From positions 953,001-1,017,000 of the forward strand of contig NC_081414.1 in the NCBI RefSeq assembly GCF_030272615.1: 64,000 nucleotides of DNA, read 5' to 3'. The position numbers were made by a program, and so were the translations under genes. The stretch comes from Cryptomeria japonica (lineage: Eukaryota; Streptophyta; Pinopsida; Cupressales; Cupressaceae). The notes under the pieces are model-generated. The model was not told the DNA's origin. It did not search any database and saw nothing but the letters and a program-made list of their open reading frames with translations. This document shows positions 60,696-64,000 of this stretch, one piece after another. How positions within the stretch are numbered: the stretch's first letter is position 1; each line of letters starts with the position of its first letter.

Positions 60696-60854
60696 TTCCT
60701 TTTTTGTCTCTCTCTATTCTAGGGGGGGTGTACTCTCCTTTGTTGGGGGGAGCTTCTTCTTTGTTGGGGGGGAGGTCTATGTACATGGGTACCTCATCAG
60801 GATTCATTTGTCGAGACCCATATTTTCACCCACCTAAGCTATGCTTAAGGGGGG
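60696..60854 (+). promoter_or_regulatory. Element D 3' tail with G-runs and polypurine tract
   Basis: Repeated TTGTTGGGGGGG words (about 60668, 60742, 60763) lead to CTTAAGGGGGG at 60844-60854, which directly abuts the 3' LTR and is the likely polypurine tract. Confidence 0.75.
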
Positions 60855-61276
60855 TGTTAGTGTAGGTTTTTATTTTCCTAGTTGGGTTTATTATTTTCCC
60901 TTTTCCTAGGTTTTTCCTATACCTTAATTAAGCTTTCTTAGGTTAATAAATCATGTTTACTTAAGACAAGTGGGTATTGAGGTGTCTACATGCTATGAGG
61001 AGGTGCATTTACTATGTTTAGACCATCATGGTGGTCTCTCCTCATTGGTCAGTATTTCCAGCTCCACCCCTCTCTTGAGTCTATATAAACATGCTACCTT
61101 GCTTGTATTTTCATATAATTGGAGATAGTAATCTGATGCTATTTTACCTTGGAGCACTTCACATCAGTTTTCTCTTGGTATCACTACTATGTTGTTTATT
61201 TCATTTGCATTTATAGCTCTTTTGATCTCTCTTTCAATTCAATTATGGGTTGTAATCTGTTTCTCAGATTTTAACA
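60855..61276 (+). repeat. Element D 3' LTR
   Basis: 422 bp, nearly identical to 14996-15420, with TATA CTATATAAAC at 61081-61090. It ends TTTTAACA and is followed by target duplication ATTGG. Confidence 0.95.
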
Positions 61277-61600
61277 ATTGGATGCGCTAGAATGGGCACA
61301 CTGATTATTGAAGGATATTAAGAGAATCGATTAAGTCATTGATTCTTACATAGACAATAAGATAAGGATAATGGATTGTTGGTTATATTTGGTTCGCTAG
61401 AAGAACCATGCAACTAATGATGTTTCTTGGGCCAGTGCTTCAAATTTGGCAAAGTTTGGGATCTCACCTCCTACCTTTCCAAAATATTTATGAGTTGCAT
61501 GCTCATGGAATATTTTTGCACATGTGGTGTTTGATGCTAGAACATCCAAGTAAACTCACAATCCACATCAACAAGAAAAAACATTTTTTGGTTTTCTAGT
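61277..61600 (+). pseudogene. Element C chromodomain and C-terminal end
   Basis: Continues the chromovirus frame broken at 14995: LLKDIKRID, VIDSYIDNKIRIMD, CWLYLVR then a stop where Trp is expected, KNHATNDVSWASASNLAKFG, ending soon after PPTFPK at about 61492. The WLYLVRWK...DVSW pattern is the chromodomain fused to integrase in plant chromoviruses, thought to guide insertion to certain chromatin. Three stops (TGA, TAA, TAG) interrupt it. Confidence 0.82.
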
Positions 61601-62480
61601 CATTCATGTCGAAGTTTTGGTTTGATTTTATTATCTAATTTTATTTAGTTTTAAGTGAACCTTTGTCAAATTATTTTTTCAATTTGATTTTAAACCAGGC
61701 CTATGTAATATTGAGGCACATTCACACATATGTATTTTACCAAGCTCATGTTCCCAATCTTAATGTTTCTAGATTAACTATCAAAAGATAATAAAATTAT
61801 TTGTATATAAAAGAACAATTGTGTAGACATTTTGAAAATAGAATGGGAATGATTGCTATGTAATGTAAGAAAGGAGGTAGAAAAAGTAAGATAGCAAGAA
61901 GGTAAGGAGGCGAGAGAAAACCAACAACTACATGAAAAATAAGAGAGAGTTTATAGTTTCTTAAGGAAAAGAGGAGAATAGAAGGTGTGACAAGTTGGGA
62001 ACAAACAATTGCATGAGTAACAAGAATCAATGTGAGAGGGTTGCACAATAAAATATAGAGGTGATTTTATGTACATTGAAGAAATGAGGGAGAAATACTA
62101 GGGAGATGAAAAATTGAAATAAAATTTTACAAGAAGGAAAAGTTGTGTTAAAACAGATCCTTGAGAAAGGTGAAGAAACTGCCACACAAAGGGTCTAAGG
62201 GAAATAAATTATCAAAGAATTACTAGGAAAGATTAAAACCAAACTATAGAGGTGCTAAAATGATAGGACAAAGTGTGAAAAATAAAAGAAGAAGATGAAG
62301 ACAAACTGCAGATAGTGAATTGAATTTTCATTGAATTGTAAATAGTCCCTGGCAAATTCATTTGAAGATTTCCTCTTTAATCAATTCTATTTATTATAAA
62401 GTGTTCGTGTTGAAATTTTAGTTTTGAATTGCTGCAACTTTCCTTAGTTTGAGTAAAACTCAGTGAGTTGTTCTACTTCA
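61601..62480. other. AT-rich non-coding region
   Basis: Probably the untranslated tail of element C and flanking DNA. No coding domain, LTR or RNA gene is visible. Confidence 0.5.
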
Positions 62481-62585
62481 TCAAGTCTTGTTGGGTGCAA
62501 GACTTTGATACCATAATGGATGAGGTTAAGATCACGTCTTCAGTGACTTTAGTGGAATGGGTAGCCCTAAATCATTTTCTCTTAG
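62481..62585 (+). repeat. Dispersed repeat, copy 1 (SINE-like body)
   Basis: TCAAGTCTTGTTGGGTGCAA, then a block with GAGGTTAAGATCACG and TGACTTTAGTGGAATG, matching 63808-63900 with scattered changes. It lacks the upstream part present in copy 2. Confidence 0.6.
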
Positions 62586-63313
62586 ATAAAAATATTTTAA
62601 CCTAGGACCACACTTTTATATCAACTAGCTAAATGATTATGTGGGTTTGATATAAAAACCATCCAACAAAAAAACCCCTAAGATTAAAATTCCAAAAACT
62701 TCTATTTATGTATTAGATCAACAAAAAATTGAAGTAATGCTAATAAAAGAGTAAATAAGTCATCTTTTGGTGGAAAAAGGCACTTGATCCAAACTTTTCT
62801 ACAAAAAATACAAAAGGCTAGTGGGATGAACAAAAACTTAAAATAAAAAAGGAAAAAAGAAAAGAAAAGGGTGCTTATGGTACTTGACGCAAACCAAATG
62901 ACATTTTAGAAAAAATGTAGGAATGTACCGAAAGGTTCACCACATACACTTCATAACCATTTGGTTGTTAAAACTAGAAACAAACACTTTCACTCACTCC
63001 ACACCAAGGGAGGGATAAGGCTTTTCTATGCATCATTTTTTGGTAGTTATTTAGAGCTTGAAATCTAACTAATGTTTATCATAAATTCATTTACCATCGA
63101 CCAACAAACAAAAAACTCGATTGAAAGATGATTAGAGAATCTATTTTGTAGTGATTTTTGAAGATCTTATATGAGAAATAAATGTGCTTTCATATTATTG
63201 TATATGAAAATATTAAACAAAATATTTACACTTAAAGCATTTGTTATTAGATTTCATGATGTTACTACCCCTTCATAATATTTAAAAAATATTTATTTAA
63301 ATTTATTTTTATT
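62586..63313. other. AT-rich non-coding region
   Basis: No gene, LTR or array recognised. Confidence 0.5.
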
Positions 63314-63406
63314 TTTGAATTTCTAAATCATAAATCTACTTGTTAATACAATTATTAGACATAATCAGTTCACTTATTATACCTTAAGTTCAATTTTGGA
63401 GAAGTA
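63314..63406 (+). repeat. Dispersed repeat, 93-bp block
   Basis: TTTGAATTTCTAAATCA...CTACTTGTTAATACAATTA...GAGAAGT matches 63901-64000 closely; the second copy runs off the window. Confidence 0.75.
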
Positions 63407-63750
63407 ATTTGTACTTGTGTTATGTTGTACCCTAATGAAATAAGCATATTAACCCTCATCACTTGTGCCAAATGTTATACGTTGTTTAGGATGTTGTTGG
63501 TGTCATTTTTGCAATTTGAATGTATTTAAAGCTAATTGAATGTTCGAAAATCATTACCATTAGATTGTAATTATTGAATAAAAATGAAAGAGAATGGAGA
63601 ATACATGATATTAAAAAGGAATTATGTATGAAAGTCCCGATAAAATAGAAATTAATTTTATTTGGTTTTGATAAAACTTTGTAGGAGGAATATATATTTT
63701 TAATTTAAACATGCTAGTGTGATCAGATTTTCAAAAAAATCACCTAATTA

Positions 63751-63900
63751 GTAGACTCTTGGTCTATTGGTGAAGTTGAACGGTTTAAAAAATGATCCCA
63801 CCAAGAATCAAGTCTCGTTGAGTGCAAAACCATGTGATAAAGTTAAGATTGTGCCTTTGATGACTTTAATGGAATGAAAACCCCTTAAATCTCATTTTTA
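63751..63900 (+). repeat. SINE-like repeat, copy 2
   Basis: Contains CTTGGTCTATTGGTGAAG (like a Pol III A box) and, 40 bp on, GAATCAAGTCTCG (like a B box), then the body shared with 62481-62585. tRNA-derived SINEs have this order. No poly-A tail or target duplication was identified, so the assignment is tentative. Confidence 0.4.
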
Positions 63901-64000
63901 GTTTCGAATTTTTAAATCAGAAAATCTACATGTTTATACAATTACTAGACATAATTAATTCACTTATTACACCTTAAATTCACTTTTGGAGAAGTGAGGT
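63901..64000 (+). repeat. Second copy of the 93-bp block
   Basis: Matches 63314-63406 from CGAATTTTTAAATCA through GAGAAGTGA. It directly follows the SINE-like body and continues past the window edge. Confidence 0.75.

Larger units (their letters stand above)
14996..61276 (+). mobile_element. Element D: Ty1-copia retrotransposon expanded to 46 kb by nested insertions
   Basis: Matching LTRs at 14996-15420 and 60855-61276 have TG...CA ends, with a perfect 5-bp target duplication ATTGG on each side. A primer site follows the 5' LTR and a polypurine tract precedes the 3' LTR. Its gag-pol is split into 16440-16925, 46319-47875 and 58620-60695 by elements F/E/I/G/H and by foldback J. Removing D restores the reading frame of chromovirus C, which confirms the ends. 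Confidence 0.94.

Overview
The window is a large plant nuclear repeat region with no intact host gene that I can support. It is built almost entirely of LTR retrotransposons inserted into one another, plus two long inverted-repeat (foldback) elements. The composition is AT-rich. The Ty1-copia elements use initiator-Met tRNA primer sites, there is an antisense plant-mobile-domain gene inside a Ty3-gypsy element, and nesting is deep with decayed copies. This suggests a large-genome seed plant, most likely a gymnosperm (conifer); that assignment is inference from style, not a database match.

Layout. (1) Bases 1-3990: leader with eight palindromes, a broken reading frame of unknown function (638-3109) and its 3' non-coding tail. 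(2) 3991-14473: a plus-strand copia-type LTR (here L) split by copia element A (4717-11407, minus strand, target duplication AAGGG) and small non-autonomous element B (11495-14196, minus strand, duplication GGTGT). (3) 14622-61600: a Ty3-gypsy chromovirus relic C, split at its integrase/chromodomain boundary by copia element D (14996-61276, duplication ATTGG). (4) Inside D: gypsy element F without LTRs (16926-43636), itself split by gypsy element E (16981-36444), which is split by copia element I (26378-33986, duplication ATCTC). F also carries a solo copia LTR, G (37747-39323, duplication ATATG). A 2.7-kb foldback H (43637-46318) ends F, and a 10.7-kb foldback J (47876-58619) interrupts the D integrase. 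(5) 61601-64000: AT-rich non-coding DNA with dispersed repeats.

Most element boundaries are supported by matching LTRs, 5-bp target duplications, primer-binding sites and polypurine tracts. Several are also supported because the host element's reading frame resumes exactly across the insertion (D in C, J in D, I in the antisense gene of E). The nesting C > D > F > E > I gives a relative insertion order five levels deep.

Most striking: foldback J has long inverted arms holding palindromic E2F-like boxes, then CT-rich/GA-rich flanks that mirror each other, around about 5.4 kb of short palindromic repeats. Also notable are a spliced antisense plant-mobile-domain gene in E, a cellular-type RNase H upstream of the reverse transcriptase in F, and the palindrome array at 64-516, whose arms differ between copies yet stay self-complementary.
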